Positions 22,861-35,578 are shown, counted from the stretch's first letter. The stretch is 64,000 nucleotides of DNA from Heterodera schachtii (GCA_023374025.1 SIJG01000003.1:1263081-1327080); one strand, 5' to 3'. Numbers and translations are program-made. Notes: generated from the letters alone by a model not told the origin.

Positions 22861-23867
22861 AATTAGAGAATTGAATTAAAAGAGTAAAAGGCAGTCAGAG
22901 GCAAGGGAAATGGCACATAATTAGAGAATTAAAAATATAGAAAGCCAAATTATTTCCCATTTAACACAGATTTATGGGTGATTAAAATTTGTTGAAAAAT
23001 GCAGCAAAAAAAAAACAAAATATTCAAATATACCAATTAAAAATTGTATGGTTTGTTTCGAAAATTGTATTTGTCAGCTTTTCTAAAGTCTTCATGCCCG
23101 AATAGATGAGATGATAATTAATTAATTCGTTAATATAATAGTGAATAAATTCATTTCTAAGACTAAATATATTTACTATTTTTGAGGTGATCCGTAGAAT
23201 TAGAATTTTAATTTATTTGACAATATTGTTGTCAATTTAAAAGAATTTATTCATAAAAAATTATATTTTTAAAAAATCTGTAAAATTACAATTTTTACAT
23301 TAAAAGAAATATCAAAAAATTTTTTTAAGAAAACATATAAATTAATAATGTTTTAAAAAGATTGACGAAAAAATTGAAATTATACAAAAAATTTATTGAA
23401 ATGGCAAAAGAATTGAAACAAAACTGAAAATTTTTAAAAAAGAATGGAGCCAAAATAATAAAGAAAATTGAAATACATAATGATATAATTAGGAAATTGA
23501 AGAAGAATTGTTCTAGAAACAAGATAAAGTAGACGAATTACAGTGGAGGGAAAATCACAATTAATGCATATATTTTTAGGACCTAAAAAGTGCCAAAATA
23601 GGTAGGCTTTAGACTCTAAAAAACCCCATAAAATTGGCATTAAAAATGGACAATAGGCTCTAAAACCTCATTTTTTTATTGTTTTAAGAAATTCTCCAAA
23701 AAATGTCAAAATAATTTTTTTTTTGAAAAGATCGATCAAAAAATGCTTTGGTTGTTTCTTTCGGTCGAATAAAACATACATTTAAATTTAATATGCTTAA
23801 GCCTATAGAATTCTTTTTTATGTCTTTGAATTTACATGTGTTTAATTTTCGTTTTTTTAAATGTGAT

Positions 23868-24385
23868 TGATCGGGACTCGACCCCGAGACTCGAGACCGA
23901 GACCAAAAACCCCGAGACCAAGACCCAAAAAACCCGAGAATCAAGAGTTTTTCAAAGAATTTTCCTATTCGCTTAAAAACCTTTTAAAAAATTTTTTTTG
24001 ACTCTATTCTTAACTAATTTTTGGTTTTTATTAGGATTCAATTGGATACCATATTTATCATTCAAAAACGAACAAAACAAAAAGGGTTTTAGGTGCCGGT
24101 GGTGCCGATATGCGCCGCCGGGAAAAATTTTGAAATTTGAAGTGCACTTTGTGAACAAAAAATAGTCCAAAAATGACAATATTTATGATTTTAATTTACA
24201 CATGTGATATAAGAATGAATGCAAAAAGTTGCTAAAAATCTAAATTTTAGCTTACCAAAAGCCAATCATTAGGAGTGTAAAAGAGTCTCGGTCTCGAGTC
24301 TCGAAGACCTAGACCGAGACTGAAAATCCGAGACCGAGATTCGAGACCGAAACCAAAAAAAAACCCGAGAAATTAACAAATTACA
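23868..24385. mobile_element. CGAGAC-motif palindromic element (ends unresolved)
   Basis: Two arrays of CCGAGACTCGAGACCGAGAC-type motifs (23873-23940 and 24270-24370) face each other, with a GC-hairpin repeat between (24080-24180). The arrangement matches the hAT MITEs in this window, but no clean termini or TSD were found. Confidence 0.5.
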
Positions 24386-25146
24386 CTCTAATTTTCAAAC
24401 GGCACCGCCGGACCCCACCCACCAAATTCCCAAAAAGTTTTTGTAAAAATGCACCGCAAAAAAGTGCATATGCGGTAAAATGAGGAAAATTACCAACAGG
24501 AACAAAAAAATATTGGTAAAAATTTCATTCCGGCGAAAAATATAAACCATTTGGGTAAAACGTAATAATTTTCATTGCATATGATAAAAAAATTTTAAAT
24601 GTCCTTGGATTTCATGAATTTTCCCCATTATGTCCTTGCAAATCAGCATAGCCGTCCTTGGAAGCCGACCTTGGACGATAAGAGCCCTGCCATACGCCAT
24701 TTAAGAACCATTAAACGTGTTTTTGCTTTAATTTTTGGCTGAAAATTATGTCACTATTTGTCACAATTTCGCACTTTTTGCCACTATTTTGACATTTTTT
24801 TTATCACTATTTTAGTTAACTATTTTGAGATTTTCGTCACTAAAAGTCGCGACCCTAGTCATGGCATTCAGAGGCATTTCGACCTCGTAAAAAATCATTG
24901 TCAATTTGTGCCCATCGCACTTTCTGATTTTTTTTTCAGCTTCTTCGACCAAAATGTGCTCACTTTTCTCCGCCATTTTGACCGTCTTTTCCCAATTTGT
25001 ACAACACAATTTTCATAAAATCCGCCAATTGACCCCGTCCATTCTCTGCAATTGTCCGTGTCTCCAAATGATTTTTTTCGGTACAACATTTTGCCCGAAC
25101 TGGTGGAGACAACGGACTAAATGAAGTGCAATTTGCATGTGATGAC

Positions 25147-25740
25147 TAGGGCGATGATTTTTAGGGGCAAAAAATCGGGAAATAGGGGCGAAAAAGTTTC
25201 AAATGAAGGGGTGAAATTATTAAATTGCTGTTTTTGTAAGAAAATAATTTAAAACCAAAAGCAAACAATTTTATTCATTGATTAAAGTTGCAAATAATTA
25301 TTTATTTTTGAAATTTTTGAATACATTTTTCCAAAATAAATAAATTTCAAAAATCAAAATCTTGTCAAGAAAGAAGTAAATTACAAATATTTTGGTCAAG
25401 AAAAAAAACATATTTAGTGGAAAATTTTTTGAAAATATTTGAACAAGTCGCCAAAAATGTGATCGCGTCAAAAAATGTTTTCATTGCATTTTTGTTAAAG
25501 AATTTGTGAATTTTATATGAAAAAATTTAAAAATCACGAAATAAGGGCGAAAATAGGGGCGAAACACCCAAATAGGGCTAGAAACTTATTTTAGGGGCGA
25601 ACACTCAAAATAGGGATTTCTAGGGTCGAACAGGGGCGTTAAAACGAAACTTTTCCGAACAAAAAATGTGTTTTTCGTGCATTTCTCGTCGAGTTAAAGC
25701 CGCAGAAAAAATAAGTAAAAACCTAAGAATCCTCGCCCTA
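25147..25740. mobile_element. hAT-like element, TIR TAGGGCGA, imperfect TSD
   Basis: Ends TAGGGCGATGATTTTTAGG and CCTAAGAATCCTCGCCCTA are inverted. Flanks GTGATGAC (25139-25146) and TTTATGAC (25741-25748) match at six of eight bases. Subterminal AAATAGGGGCGAAA motifs recur on both sides. It resembles the element at 9814-10758 in internal sequence and sits inside the 24960-27580 pseudogene. Confidence 0.72.
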
Positions 25741-26070
25741 TTTATGACATCAGGGATGGGACCGAATTCCGACATTTATTGGCCCGGAATTCCGATTGCA
25801 GATTTCCCAAATTGTAATAAAAAAAACTTGAGGCAAAAATGAGTTGGCCAAAAACAAATTGAATTTCCAGATTTGCGGGACTGAAATGGGGGGGGGGGGG
25901 GGGATATTTTAGTCAATTTTTTTGCCTGAAAGAATCTGATAAATTTAGGCGATTGCAATGCCAAAAACCCCAAAAATCGGCAAATTTTTCAAAAAAGATC
26001 GCAAAAAATGGACTAAAATAAATTGACCAAAGCTCGCGATGTTTTGGGCAAACAAGAAATAAGTCGAGAG

Positions 26071-26428
26071 GGTAATATTGCTAATATTGCCGTTGTAACC
26101 CCACCTTTTTTGAAAAAATGTTTTTTGTTTTCAAAAATCATTGAAAAGTTATTTCCAAGTGTTTTCTAGGTCGCTGGTCACGAATCCGTCATCCATTTCG
26201 ACCAATTTCGAACCTAGACCCGAATTCGAACAAAAGGTCGAAACATCAAATTTTCCGAGTGTCGCATTTTTCGTTCAACCCCGCCGGCTTAAAACAAGGA
26301 AGCCAACTAAAAGTCATCATGCTTCAATAAACAAAAATTTAAACCATTTTAGACCAAAAATGCGAAACATGAAAAATTTGAATTTTCGGCTTTTTATTCG
26401 AATTCAGGAAATCCTGAAATATGGTGAC
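26071..26428. mobile_element. Merlin-type MITE fragment
   Basis: GGGTAATATTGCTAATATTG, then CCCCACCTTTTTTG and AGGTCGCTGGTCACGAATCC, match the terminus and subterminal block of the element at 35921-37480. The inverted half (CGAATTCAGGAAATCC) stops at the exon 3 boundary of the F-box-like pseudogene, so the right terminus is lost. Confidence 0.65.
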
Positions 26429-27168
26429 CTCCTTGAAATTGTGGACCCAATTTTTCGGTGCATTACTAATTCTGCAATTCAATCGCTTCGGCTGCCCGTC
26501 TTTTCTCGGAGTGTGCAACCATTTGGACAACGCTTGGCCAGCAGTTGCATTTGGCCCATCATCATCAGCGATTGGATCAGGGAACAGATTAGCAGAATGT
26601 ATTGAATTCAACTGCTTGAGATCGGTGAGAATTGTTGGGGAGATGAAACGACGCAAATTGTCGAGATGATCAGCAATGAGAATTTGCAAATGACGAATGT
26701 TTGGCGCAAAAATTGGCCAAATTTGACGGGCCAAAACATCCCAAATCGGCAGGATAGCCTCGTCTTTGTATAATCAACACACATTCAAATCCAATTTGGT
26801 GACACTTCTGTCCCAAATTGTTGATTGGAACGGAGAAAGGCGATGACGGAGTGGTCAATGTGACTGAAAAGAGAATGTGCTTTTCAATGTTTAAAATTGA
26901 GCGAAAAAGCAATGAATTAATGTGCCAAATTAAATGGAAATGACTTTTTGGCCCATTATGCAGATTAAGCGATTGCCCTAAGTGCACTTTCACTATTAGC
27001 TTAAAAATCTAAAAAAATTTGGCCAGGAACAAAAAAACGGAATGAAAAAAAACTAGGTTTTCTGTAATTTTTTAGTCATAAATTTTGTTTTTTTAGCTAA
27101 ATTTTTCTTAGGTTTTGTAGGCAAATAGAGAATACTAGGGCTATTGAATAACACAAAAATTAGCTTGC

Positions 27169-27579
27169 TCTGATAAAGTTATGTATGATCTTTCTCAAAA
27201 TTCGAATCGCCGTTCAGGAAAGAACCTGCGACCATGAGGCTAAAGCCGGGATCAGTGATCGGACGATGTGTTTAATAGAACGGGCGGGAGAGTATTCAGC
27301 GATGAATAAGTGATTAATAGGCTAAGTCCCATTTGACACATTAATACTGCCTGCTTCCCTCGCTCAAGTTAATAATATTTTAAATTTGAAATTACCCAAT
27401 GCAAAGTAGGTTAAAGCGAATTTTGTTGGGCAGCGGACGGTCCGGCATTGGAAATTCCACGAAATTGGCATTGCCGGTAAACACACAATGTTTGGGTTCT
27501 TCCGCGCCAATGTCTTTTTGAATTTTGATCGTTTTTCGAATTATAAATTTGGCTGTGCCGCCATTGAAATGTGCGTCCC
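27169..27579. repeat. Segmental duplicate, copy 1 (copy 2 at 38843-39412)
   Basis: Intron 2 and the end of exon 2 of an F-box-like gene, nearly identical in both places from GATAAA.TTATGTATGATCTT to AAATGTGCGTCC. Copy 2 carries a 159-bp hAT-like insertion (38967-39125). Confidence 0.88.
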
Positions 27580-27589
27580 ACTTCACGAC

Positions 27590-29150
27590 AGCTGCGTCAT
27601 GATGCGTATAACATGAATGACACACCTCCTGATCAGAAGGCGTGCAGCAGCGGATTTGGTTGGGCACCATAAGTGAGTGAACCATTCCGGTGCTAAGGCC
27701 GCGTGGGTGCTGTTTGCCACAAAATTATTCCCCAAAAGCGGGAGCGGTGGAAGCCCACTGGGGAAAAGGTGATTGACAAGTTGGTAGTGGGCCAATGGTG
27801 GGTGATTCAGGGGGACAATTTGACATCCTCGGATTGGGACAAGCCTTCACTCCCAGCCGTAAACGAAACTGCCAAGTGGGACATTTAAACAATTCGTAGA
27901 CAAATTGGGTACCGATTCGTGGGGCTCTTAATCAGAGCAAAAGGAGCTTATGCACGAGCCGGCGGCAGAACACCGCAAAATTGAAGATATATTTAAACGG
28001 TAGGAGCGGGTCCAAGTTTTGCTTTCCTTGACACAATTGAGTGATAATTCCTTTAAAATGAAAAATAGGCTGGCCATGGGTTCGGTGTGAGGGGTATGAA
28101 AGACTAGCTCTACTCGTTGGCCGACTGGCAGCAAAGTTAGAGAACTGACGCCGTCAAAGTGACACGTCGTTCCACCGTAATCGGTGGTGCATTCCTCTGT
28201 GCCGGCAGTGACCGACACCACTTCAAGCCCAGCATTTATTGCCGTAACCCAAAAAATGGCAATAAAAAATGCGATAATTGGCGGGGCCAAAGCGTATCCC
28301 AAACGGGTCAGGCGTCGAGGCCTGGGTGACTCGTCCCCCTGGCCCAAGCGACCCCCCATTAATTGGCCTTGTTGGAATAAAATTTCGCTTTCCTCGTCCG
28401 ATCCTTCCTCTCTTACAGTAGGTCCGCGTCTCCATCTTACGGTAGACTCGGGGATTCCCCGTCGAGTGTTAGCCCTGGAGAAATTGGCAAAAAAGGCGGC
28501 TCGATGGACATCAAAACCGGCCCGCTTCAGTACCCAACAAACACAGATGAGAAATAAGACCGCAATTGCACCGGCAAGTGTTCCGAGGACAAAGGGTAAT
28601 AAGAAGGGGGCACAGTGCGGGTTAAGGATCCGTTCCCAACAAAAATTTCACTTAATTAAATTACACCCCTCCACCGGATCACATTGCACTAATGAGGAAA
28701 CTCTCTCCCCCGCCAAAGAATAGGTAATATGGCATTCATATCCGCTAGCCAGCAAATCGGGTGGGAGTGGGAGTAAATAAGGTTTCGAGTGTCTTCTCTG
28801 CTGCATACACCCTCACAGCAGACGAGTCCATTTTCCGCCTGGGGGTTTAAAAACACCCAAACCCCTTCCTCGGCACACGAAAGGACACGTGCCCCGGAAT
28901 GTACTCCGCATGCCAAAAACGACACCAAAACCAAAATTGTCATGAGCGGGAGCGGGGGGCGAAGTGTCCACTTAATACTGGAAGACTTCGCTTTTCTCCC
29001 TTCGGGGGACGGCCCAATTGTCGGCGGAGGGCGGCCAGCCCATTTGAATTGCCTCGGGGCATTTTTCCTCAGCTTTTCGCCCCGTAAATCCGATTCTCTT
29101 TCACCTGTCCCTTCTTTGTCGGTTATCGTGGGCGGGGGTGGGACTTCATT
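27590..29150 (-). pseudogene. Envelope-like ORF relic of a retroelement
   Basis: Several minus-strand frames read in order like one glycoprotein. The first (29150-28689) contains an internal hydrophobic leader (TILVLVSFLACGVHS) and a Cys-rich segment. The next, about 28670-27928, has two transmembrane-like segments (FVLGTLAGAIAVLFLICVC and APPIIAFFIAIFWVTAI), then CTTDYGGTTCHFDGVSSLTL. The last, down to 27583, has a CC..C..C motif. The GGTTCHFDGVSSLTLLPVGQ-like stretch resembles the phlebovirus-G2-like fusion proteins of nematode BEL/Pao elements (from memory of the family). Stops and frame changes (TAG at 28689, TGA near 28650) make it non-functional. No polymerase or LTR is attached. Its left edge abuts a truncated F-box-like exon. 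Confidence 0.5.
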
Positions 29151-29154
29151 CTAA

Positions 29155-30300
29155 CGGTACCAATTGATTAATCGGCCGTCCCCATTCTCTCCCCGTTCCC
29201 AGTAATATTTTTGCACTCCGTGGCTTCTCCGGGGGAAACAGGGCGAGAATTCCCCCCCCAATGGCCAGTGATTCCTCGGGAATTCCTCCTGTTCCACAAG
29301 CACAACATCCCCAATATTAATGAATTATACAATAAAAGTAATTAATTAAATTCAATTTAAAAATAAAATTGAAAATGAATAAATAAATTAGGATGGAAAA
29401 AACTTCCAAAACTTGGTCATCTGTCAATAAAATTTGATTGATGGTTTTTTTTGTTTCCTAAATCGAAAGTATTTAGCAATATACTCCCAAAATTTTTGAA
29501 AATATGGTTGATAGGTTTTACGTTTTTTTCGGCACCGTTTCGAAATATTGAAACCTATTTTTGAAATGATTATTGAGTTTTTTATCTTTTTCTACCACAA
29601 TGCGCACGTGATTTTTTTGTTTGTTTTTTTTTTTGCTCAATTATTTCGCAATGTGGCACATAAAAGGTTATTTTTGGCCTCTGTCGCTAGACAGTAAACT
29701 TAGAGGGCACTCGAGATTTTACACCAATCCTACACCTTATAGGTATTAATTGGTTCGTTATTTTTACTGCGCAGAACGCTGCCGTTTTTTCTGGTCCAAC
29801 TTAATCGATAACGGAATGAATTGATACGAATAAGAAGCAGTTTTAATAACCGCATAAAAATGCACCAAAAAAAAATTTTTCTAAATAATTTAGGAAAATG
29901 AATCCCTCTTCTTGTGTTTCTTTGTCCTACGTAATTTTAATGCGATAAATATAGACTAGGAGTATGCACAAAAAAAAATTTTTTTTTGTACATATTTTTT
30001 TTTGTTAGCGATTTATATAGGAAGTTTTAGAAAAAGGATTTTTGATGGAATTAAAAATAAGTCTTTTCGTATAAATAAAGAATATGTATACGAAATATCA
30101 GGAATTATTAATCTAAACAAAAATAATGATTCACTACTCATTTTATTTTATCTTGGTGTTTTTTATGTTGTAATATAAATAATAATAATTGAAGGAATTA
30201 ATGTGAACATAGGAGAATAAAATAATTAAATTTGAAAAAATATTTTTGAAACTAAGAGTGATTGAATTCAATCAATGTAATATTTTTGTCATTATGTTTA
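29155..30300. other. AT-rich, no gene recognised
   Basis: No ORF, splice structure, terminal repeat or RNA gene that I can support. Confidence 0.5.
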
Positions 30301-30329
30301 TTTAAAAATAAATGCGAGTGAAATGTTTA

Positions 30330-30815
30330 AAAAGTGTGAGAAAGAAGGAACGAGAGAAAGAGAAGAAAGAAGAGAGAAAACAGAGTGAGAAAGGAAGAGA
30401 GAAAGAGAGAGAGTATGGAGAAGAGATATAGATACAGCGAGAGAGAGAGAGAGAGCTTGATAGAGAGAGAGAGAGAGAGAGAGAAAAGAGAGAGAGACAC
30501 AAAGAGAGAGGGAATAAATGATTGGTAGAGAACTTAATAAAAAGGAGGGGGAGGAAAGCCAGAGAGGGGTAGAAGGAGTAAGAAAGGAAGAGAGAGAGAG
30601 AGAGGGGGAGTGCGAGAGAAAAGGGTGAGAGAGAGATAGAAAAGGAAAGTGAAATAAAAATAGAGATAGAGAGAGAGAGAAATTTTAAGAGAAAGAAAGA
30701 GAGGGAGAGAGAGAAAGTGTAGGAGTGTGAAAAGAAAGAAATAAGAGAGGGAGAAAGATATGTACGAGAGAGAGACAGAGAGAGAGAGAGATGAGAGAGA
30801 GAGAGATTACGAGAC
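30330..30815. repeat. GAGA purine microsatellite
   Basis: Long (GA)n and (GAGAGAGA) runs with interruptions over about 480 bp. The 182-residue Ser/Leu ORF on the minus strand is its translation and not a gene. 30816-31200 is AT-rich and featureless. Confidence 0.93.
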
Positions 30816-31200
30816 CAATAAATAAAATAATTTTTTAATAACGCAAACAAAAAAATGTGACGTAATAGCTATAAATTGTTTTGTTTGTGTAACTGATATT
30901 TGACGCTTTCATTTTTAAATGCCTTCTGAAAACTAATTAAAAGTGCAACAGTTCTTTCCGAATGATTCGTTTTGATTGCCTAATTAAGAAAAGGCTAAGA
31001 ACAAACCAATGTAGTCAATTAGTGTGTACTTCTTTCAAACATATCAATAAGAGAGATAAATCCTTCTTATAAATGAAATGTCATTGAAAAAATTCTAAAG
31101 AAAATCTTTCGAATTTCTTTGTCACATTTGTACATCCAATAACATTATATTTTTTTAATGAATCACGAATCTTTCTTAGGAATTAATTTGATTAATAATT

Positions 31201-33410
31201 ATGTCATCTAATGTAACTGATCAACAGGTAACAAAAATAATAATAATAAAGATGTGCCAAAACTAATAAACTTTTTCATTCATTGTTTGTTTAGTCAAAA
31301 GATGAGGCTGGTTTTGTGTCCATCGAAGTTGCAATTAGTGGGATAATTACACTGATTTGCTTTTTCGGAATTGCGCTAAATGCGTCACTTGTCTACGTGA
31401 CCGTCAAATCAAAGTGCGTTATTGATTTTGCATATTCTGCACATATAATACGAAGAAAGGTTCAAAAATAAGATTTCCATGATAAAATTTTTTAATTTGG
31501 TGAAGGTTTTTAGTGCACTCCGAGTCTTTAGGACATTTGCATAATTTTCTACTATTATAATAATTATTTTTTATTAGTTTTCAAGCGAAGTTTTAAAAGA
31601 AAAATAAAATTCATTTTCTAGACGCCAATAGGCGCCGCCGGGAAAAATTTTGGCAATTAAAGTGGAATTTGTTAACGGAATTTCACCAAAAAGGCCATTT
31701 TGCAATTTTGAGCCAATTTGCGACGATTTTTTTTAGTTTTCACACCGCTTTTTTGCGACGCACTTTTTCCATAGGCGCCGCCGGTGAAAATTTTAAGATT
31801 TTAAAGAATTTTTTAAGAAATTAGTCAAATTTTTCAGAAATTTCTCTCGTCTTCTTCGCTGCGTCCAACCCCCCCCCCCCCGCCCCTTTTTCCTGTATGA
31901 TAACTTGTTTTTACTTGACAGATCAATTCACTCCAAATGCAATGTTCTGATCGCTTTGTACGCTTTCTTTGCCGTTTTTTTCCTCATCGGATTTTGTGTC
32001 AAAATTTTCATTTTCCTTTTTGGCATCAATTTCATCACACTCGGAACATGCTTTTGGATCCAATTCATCAACCGATCAGCTTGTGTGATGGCTATTATAT
32101 TGCAATTGTGCATTGGAATGGAACGATTGATGGCCGTTTCATTTCCAATTTGGTAAAGTGATCAAATTTTTGAATCAATAAAATATACATATTAATCACA
32201 TTTCAGGTACAATATGAGCGGGAAATATTCAGTTTTCAAAGTGCTGATCACTATCTGTTTGATTAAAGTTGTTGTTGATAAATGCGTGGATTATTACGGC
32301 AGTTCCAAGCACTGGGAAAAGTTGGTCAATTCGGCAAATGTTCCATTTTAATTGGTTTTGTTTCTTTTTTCACAGATTGGTCAGATGTGAACTTGCCGAC
32401 CCGGCAATTCAACCCGAAATCAATGCTTATACAGTTTATAACACGCTCATTATTATGGTTGCTGAAGTTTTGTGCTACGCAATGCTTTGGCTGATCAGTT
32501 GGTGGCGTAAATGTCAGTGAATGATCATTAAATAATGGGCACAAAAATTTCACAAATTTACAAAAAAATTAAAACCAAACATTTAAGGGGTCAAATAATA
32601 ATAGTATTCTTTGTTTGAACATAAATCCTGAGATAAATTCAAAGCTTCCATCGAAAATGTTCAAAAAAGAACACGACTAAAAGAATAAACCGCTGGGAAA
32701 ATAGCATTTAGACATTTTGACAAAAAAAAATGTTTTTTTAATTCTTTGGCAAAATCTTACCCAAAAATACAACAGAAAAAAACCTTCTAAAATTTTGTAA
32801 ATTTTTTATGGAATTTCTCAAAAACCTGTGCATTATTAATATGTAAAAAGTCCCAGAATAAAGTTATGACAATTTCATTTACCAAATTGACATTTAGCTT
32901 TAACGGACTTACAAGGAAAACGGTTGCTTCGTTCAGTAAGTTTAATTATGTCCATCAATCTCATCTTTAACATTGCAGTATGTTATGGTTTTTAAAATCT
33001 CAATATTATAAAATATTTTTAATTATTTAAAGAATTTATTTTTTAAGATGAGTATTTGCTTCAACTTTGTTTTCGGGTGGTTCAATTTGAGTGCATTTAC
33101 GCTTTACCACATTGCTCGTCCCGCTGGTTATTTCTTCTATGTATTGGGGCATTGCAGCAGTGCGCCGGTTCTTTTCTTTACCAGGTCCAAAACATTTTTT
33201 TTATTAAAGATTTACTTTAATTTTTCTATTTTTTATTTAAATTTTTATTTGGCAAATAAATTAACTAATTTAATTGCCTACAGTTCTGTGTACCGAAAAG
33301 CGTATCAATCCGTGTTTTGGTCAAACAATAACCAAGTGGCACCGGTACAGAATTTGCAAAGTCAACCAATTATAACGAACAATATTCGTACCCATACGAA
33401 TCCCCGATAA
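31201..33410 (+). CDS. Seven-transmembrane chemoreceptor, srsx-like (323 aa, 8 exons)
   Basis: Exons: 31201-31227, 31295-31413, 31922-32152, 32207-32320, 32376-32512, 32898-32977, 33048-33184, 33284-33410. All introns have GT...AG ends, and lengths sum to 972 nt (324 codons with stop). The protein has hydrophobic helices in order: FFGIALNASLVYVTV (TM1, with the helix-1 Asn), FAVFFLIGFCVKIFIFLFGI (TM2), a TM3 ending GMERLMAVSFPIW at about residues 114-126, the position of the DRY-like motif, TM5 LIIMVAEVLCYAMLWLI, and TM6/TM7 up to APVLFFTRSSVYRKAYQSVFW, the usual end of nematode srsx receptors. A short polar tail follows. Srsx proteins are G-protein-coupled chemoreceptors at the plasma membrane of sensory neurons; the ligand is unknown. 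The 508-bp intron 2 contains two GC-hairpin repeats. No lesion is seen. Confidence 0.85.
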
Positions 33411-34400
33411 TTGCCAAATGAAATTAGAATGAATATGTGTGTGTCAAGTGACGTGCTGGGCCGTTTAAATCCTCAACTGCACGAAAAAAATAATGTGTTT
33501 ATTAAAAATATTTTAACAAAAAATTGTATTTAATTAACAATAAAATTTTTAATATATATTGTTGTCAATGTGTGTCATCCGAGAGACTAACAAATATATG
33601 CAAAAATTACAACGTAAATTACCCCATTAACATATTTTAAATAGCCATTTAATGAAAGGTAGTATTTTCGCAACGGGCATTTTAACTCATTAAGCGCCAA
33701 AAAATAGATAAATTAATTGTTATTTTTATTTATGTGATAACTATTCTAAATAATTCCACCTTTGTAAACAATTAAAGAAAATTATTTTTATATAATTATA
33801 ATGACATTTCTCTGTTTACTCAATTAATTAAGAAACTTTTTAATTTAAATGTAAAAATTGGATGCTTAATCAAATAAAATCTAACAAAATTATATTGATT
33901 GTCATCGGGTCTGATTCAATCTTTGATATAATATTTTATTTTTACTATTTAATAAGTTGTTCACTTTTTTACCCAAACATTTTTGGCCATTTTTCGAGGC
34001 TATCCCCGGTGCTATGTCGTTATATAAAAAAAAACTTAGCCAAATATATAACGCCCTTATTGGTGGTTTTTATATAACAACTCAGCACCCTATCCCGGAC
34101 CCCGACGCTTCCAACCCCGACAAAACCTGACCCCAAACCTTAACCCCGACTCGGGGTCGGGTAAGCCAAAAAATTTATAGAAATTTTCAAATTTCTAACT
34201 ATCTTGCCAAATTTCTATTAAATAATAAATTTGCTTATTTTTAAAATATATTTCTTACCTATATTTTTATTTACATATTTTCTTCCAGAATATTAAAATT
34301 AGCTATTTTGAAAAATTGTTTTGAAGGTTTTCCTTTTTTTACATTCCTGGTAAAATAAAAAATTAATAAACTGCTAGGTTTTTAAATTTTATTATTTAAA
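33411..34400. other. AT-rich intergenic, with a CCCCGAC-motif relic
   Basis: No gene. 34085-34165 has a short array of CCCCGACTCGGGGTCGG-type motifs like the subterminal arrays of the hAT MITEs, without recognisable ends. Confidence 0.5.
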
Positions 34401-34409
34401 TCTTATTCG

Positions 34410-35140
34410 CAGATTAATAAATCATATTTTCGCAACAATTAATCAATTTTGGTATTGAGTGATTCTCTACGTATCTGTCCTCTATTCCCTTAAGTTTTCT
34501 TTTTTAAAAACCTAGCAAAGATTTACAAAAAATTATAACCCAAAAATTTCAAAAAAGAGATTCAATAATTTATTAAGAATTTTTTGAAACTTATTTATTT
34601 AAAAAAATTTTGAATTTAACAGTATAATAGAGAAATATTTGTTCTTTTATTTTTAATGATATTAACTTTTCGTATGGCTCAGGTGAAGTCTGAACAATGT
34701 GCATGCATTAAACGTCCTATAATTTTTATATGACCATAAAAATATGAAACGCATAATTTTTTCATAACTTTTTTTTTCTGAAACAACTAAATTTCAAAAT
34801 TTTGCGATGGGCTTCCAACACCGAATTTGACGAACTTTTTTGCTTTTCAAACCCGCTTTTTTGCGGTGCGCTTTTTCTTTATAACTTTTGCGGAAGGAAC
34901 CTGTGAAATTTTTGGAAATTTTATTCAGATCTCATTGAAAAAAGGGCAATTTTTAGGTCAAATTTTGAAATCTTAAGGAATTTTGTGGCACGGCGGCGCC
35001 GATAGGTTCCGCCGGGAATAATTTTTGTGATTTAATGAATTTTGTTAAGAAAAATTATTCAAATTTTCAATAATTTTCCTCTTTTTCTCCTTCGCCGGCG
35101 ACCTCCCGCCCGCAATGGTCATCCTTGACAGTGTATAAAT
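34410..35140. repeat. Dispersed repeat, copy 2 (copy 1 at 11310-11800)
   Basis: Same motif order as copy 1, with two additional internal segments, and ending in CGCCGGCGACCTCCCGCC followed by CATCCTTGACAGTG. Includes one GC-hairpin repeat at about 34985-35020. Confidence 0.8.
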
Positions 35141-35179
35141 TTCTCGGTTTACGAGACAGTAGTATATAGCGTCAAAAGG

Positions 35180-35578
35180 TTGCGGGTTGGTTGCGGGTGT
35201 TTCCCGCACGAACCCGTGCCTATGGGAGGGGCGCAGCCCTTTGATGTTGCCGCCAACCGAACCCGTGCCTATGGGAGGGGTGCAACCCTTTGAAGTTGCC
35301 GCCCCGGGTGTTTCCCGCACAAACCCGTGCCTATGGGAGGGGTGCTGCCCTTTGAAGTTGCCGCCCAACGAATCCGTGCCTATGGGAGGGGTGCTGCCCT
35401 TTGAAGTTGCCGCCCAACGAACCCGTGCCTATGCAGGGGTGTTGCCCTTTGAAGTTGCCGCCCAACGAACCCGTGCCTATGCAGGGGTGCTGCCCTTTGA
35501 AGTTGCCGCCCAACGAACCCATGCCTATGGGAGGGGTGCTGCCCTTTGAAGTTGCCGCCCAACGAACCCGTGCCTATT
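35180..35578. repeat. 48-49-bp minisatellite, ~7 copies
   Basis: Units of the type GAACCCGTGCCTATGGGAGG followed by GGTGCTGCCCTTTGAAGTTGCCGCCCAA repeat every 49 bp (48 bp where CAGGGG replaces GGAGGGG). The first two units are irregular and carry GGTGTTTCCCGCAC. The repeating ORFs on both strands are artefacts. 35580-35910 has no feature. Confidence 0.92.

Larger units (their letters stand above)
24960..27580 (-). pseudogene. F-box-like family pseudogene
   Basis: Exon order is conserved but broken. The end of exon 2 (27396-27580) encodes [20 protein letters not shown] to LCI and is cut on its 5' side at 27580 by an envelope-like relic. Exon 3 (26429-26863) is 435 nt where the phase requires 3n+1; one A is missing in the codon run QQIWDR near 26815, shifting the frame. 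Exon 4 is absent, its place taken by a Merlin-type fragment. Exon 5 (24960-25116) is intact, with acceptor CATTTAG and PLSPPVRAKCCTEKNH onward to TGA at 24960. The exon 2 donor has ATTGG-GTAA where other copies have ATTGA-GTAA. Clearly dead. Confidence 0.8.

Noticed and set aside
27190..27290. tRNA gene suggested by GGTCGCAGGTTC-like sequence on the minus strand
   Set aside because: A-box and B-box would be almost adjacent and no cloverleaf can be drawn; the segment is part of a segmental duplicate.
30302..30850. 182-residue Ser/Leu-rich ORF on the minus strand
   Set aside because: It is the translation of a GAGA microsatellite; no domain or codon pattern of a gene.
33862..34077. 71-residue hydrophobic ORF after the receptor gene
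   Set aside because: AT-rich, Phe/Ile/Tyr by composition; no splice structure or family resemblance.
35045..35562. Repeating ORFs resembling a repeat protein (VPMGGVLPFEVAA)
   Set aside because: Generated by the 49-bp minisatellite; 48-bp units, on both strands, no start context.
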